The notes beneath the pieces were generated by a model. That model was not told where the DNA came from. It searched no databases and saw nothing but the letters and a program-made list of their open reading frames with translations. 15,849 bases of DNA from CAYQCN01 sp964415975 (GTDB lineage: Bacteria > Patescibacteriota > Saccharimonadia > QS-5-54-17). Below, in pieces: positions 15,612-15,849 of this stretch. Position numbers and translations under genes: made by a program. Within the stretch, counting starts at the first letter, position 1, and each line of letters begins with the position of its first letter. The stretch is taken from the NCBI GenBank assembly GCA_964415975.1, contig CAYQCN010000018.1:1-15849 (forward strand), in the 5' to 3' direction.

Positions 15612-15689
15612 GCGAACAACATGAGAAAAAACCCAATATTGAGTCAGGCTTTTTCTCATGGCTCCCTCTAATTCACGGGTTGCGAACTT
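15612..15689 (-). terminator. Hairpin element copy 2, likely terminator of the partial minus-strand gene
   Basis: The minus strand of 15660-15620 forms a 15-bp stem with two G-U pairs (CATGAGAAAAAGCC on the left) and an 11-nt loop. The right arm runs GGG then six U, a classic intrinsic terminator shape. The flanks GAGC and GTTC pair across a UU bulge, as in copy 1 at 13353-13429, and AAGTTC again lies exactly 19 nt upstream of GAGC. It starts 17 nt after the stop codon of the minus-strand gene ending at 15706. Confidence 0.6.
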
Positions 15690-15705
15690 ACGTGAAGTTT
15701 ACTGA

Positions 15706-15849
15706 CTATTCTGCAGAGATAAACCCTCTAATCCTGGACACTACTGTCTCAACGTCCAAATTAGCATCAACAACTAGCTCTTCTGGGTAATCTTCAAATG
15801 GATTATCATTAATCCAGTTTTTAAGCACTTCCTCATTAGTCGTTGGGTT
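15706..15849 (-). CDS. C-terminal end of an unidentified protein, truncated by window edge
   Basis: The last 47 codons of a minus-strand gene (NPTTNEEVLKNWINDNPFED, then YPEELVVDANLDVETVVSRI, then RGFISAE and TAG at 15708-15706). It is coding by character: acidic/hydrophobic alternation, no interior stop, and a terminator hairpin just downstream. The VVDANLDVETVVSRIRGFI end resembles the last strand and helix of P-loop nucleoside or small-molecule kinases, but this is too short for a family call. It converges on the Fur-family gene. Confidence 0.6.
   Translation of the reverse strand, partial: NPTTNEEVLKNWINDNPFEDYPEELVVDANLDVETVVSRIRGFISAE

Noticed and set aside
15557..15790. 77-codon plus-strand frame after the Fur-family gene
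   Set aside because: It runs through the hairpins and over the antisense of the partial minus-strand gene and has no coding character.
1..15849. Alternative code with TGA as glycine (code 25), as in some CPR lineages
   Set aside because: Long genes, including one of about 1780 codons, contain no in-frame TGA, whereas Gly is abundant.
1..15849. tRNA, rRNA or CRISPR array
   Set aside because: No T-loop with matching acceptor stem, no rRNA signature and no regularly spaced short repeats were found by eye; the only direct repeats are the two described pairs and the kelch modules.

Overview
The window looks like a chromosomal segment of a Candidatus Saccharibacteria (TM7/CPR) type organism. The evidence is lineage-style surface proteins: an endosialidase/phage-tail-like adhesin with the LTATPYSLN motif, a giant kelch and Gly-rich protein ending in an RRMRHDKTF...QPLNTPF tail, and small single-pass membrane proteins. 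Long genes contain no in-frame TGA, so the standard stop code applies rather than code 25. The taxonomic call rests on recalled family features, not on a search.

Layout. (1) 1-8273, plus strand: a surface/adhesin gene cluster. It holds the 3' part of a repeat/CBM-like adhesin, a ~1783-aa membrane-anchored protein with 18 kelch-like blades plus a glycine-rich domain, and a small bitopic membrane protein. (2) 8298-9842, minus strand: a single-pass protein with an Ig-like ectodomain, a HIT-family hydrolase and MsrB, each apparently with its own promoter. (3) 9864-13576: a gene-poor, AT-rich tract with three orphan genes (an acidic soluble protein, an unrecognised 240-aa protein, a four-TM protein) separated by 0.4-0.6 kb spacers. 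The spacers carry a diverged 78-bp repeat pair and a hairpin element. (4) 13577-13975: a small GC-rich gene, compositionally unlike its neighbours. It is preceded by a leader with two mutually exclusive hairpins and followed by a strong terminator hairpin. (5) 14065-15488: a CooC/MinD-type deviant Walker ATPase divergent from a Fur-family regulator, with a perfect palindrome over both predicted -35 boxes. (6) 15489-15849: a structured tail and the 3' end of an unidentified minus-strand gene. It carries a second copy of the hairpin element seen at 13353-13429.

How parts fit. The left cluster probably builds cell-surface structures used in contact with host cells or surfaces. The Fur-like/CooC-like pair looks like a metal-responsive module. 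A recurring architecture is a -10 hexamer 6-8 nt upstream of the start codon at five or six genes, implying leaderless mRNAs. The most unusual locus is the GC-rich gene with its switch-like leader; the two-copy hairpin element comes next.
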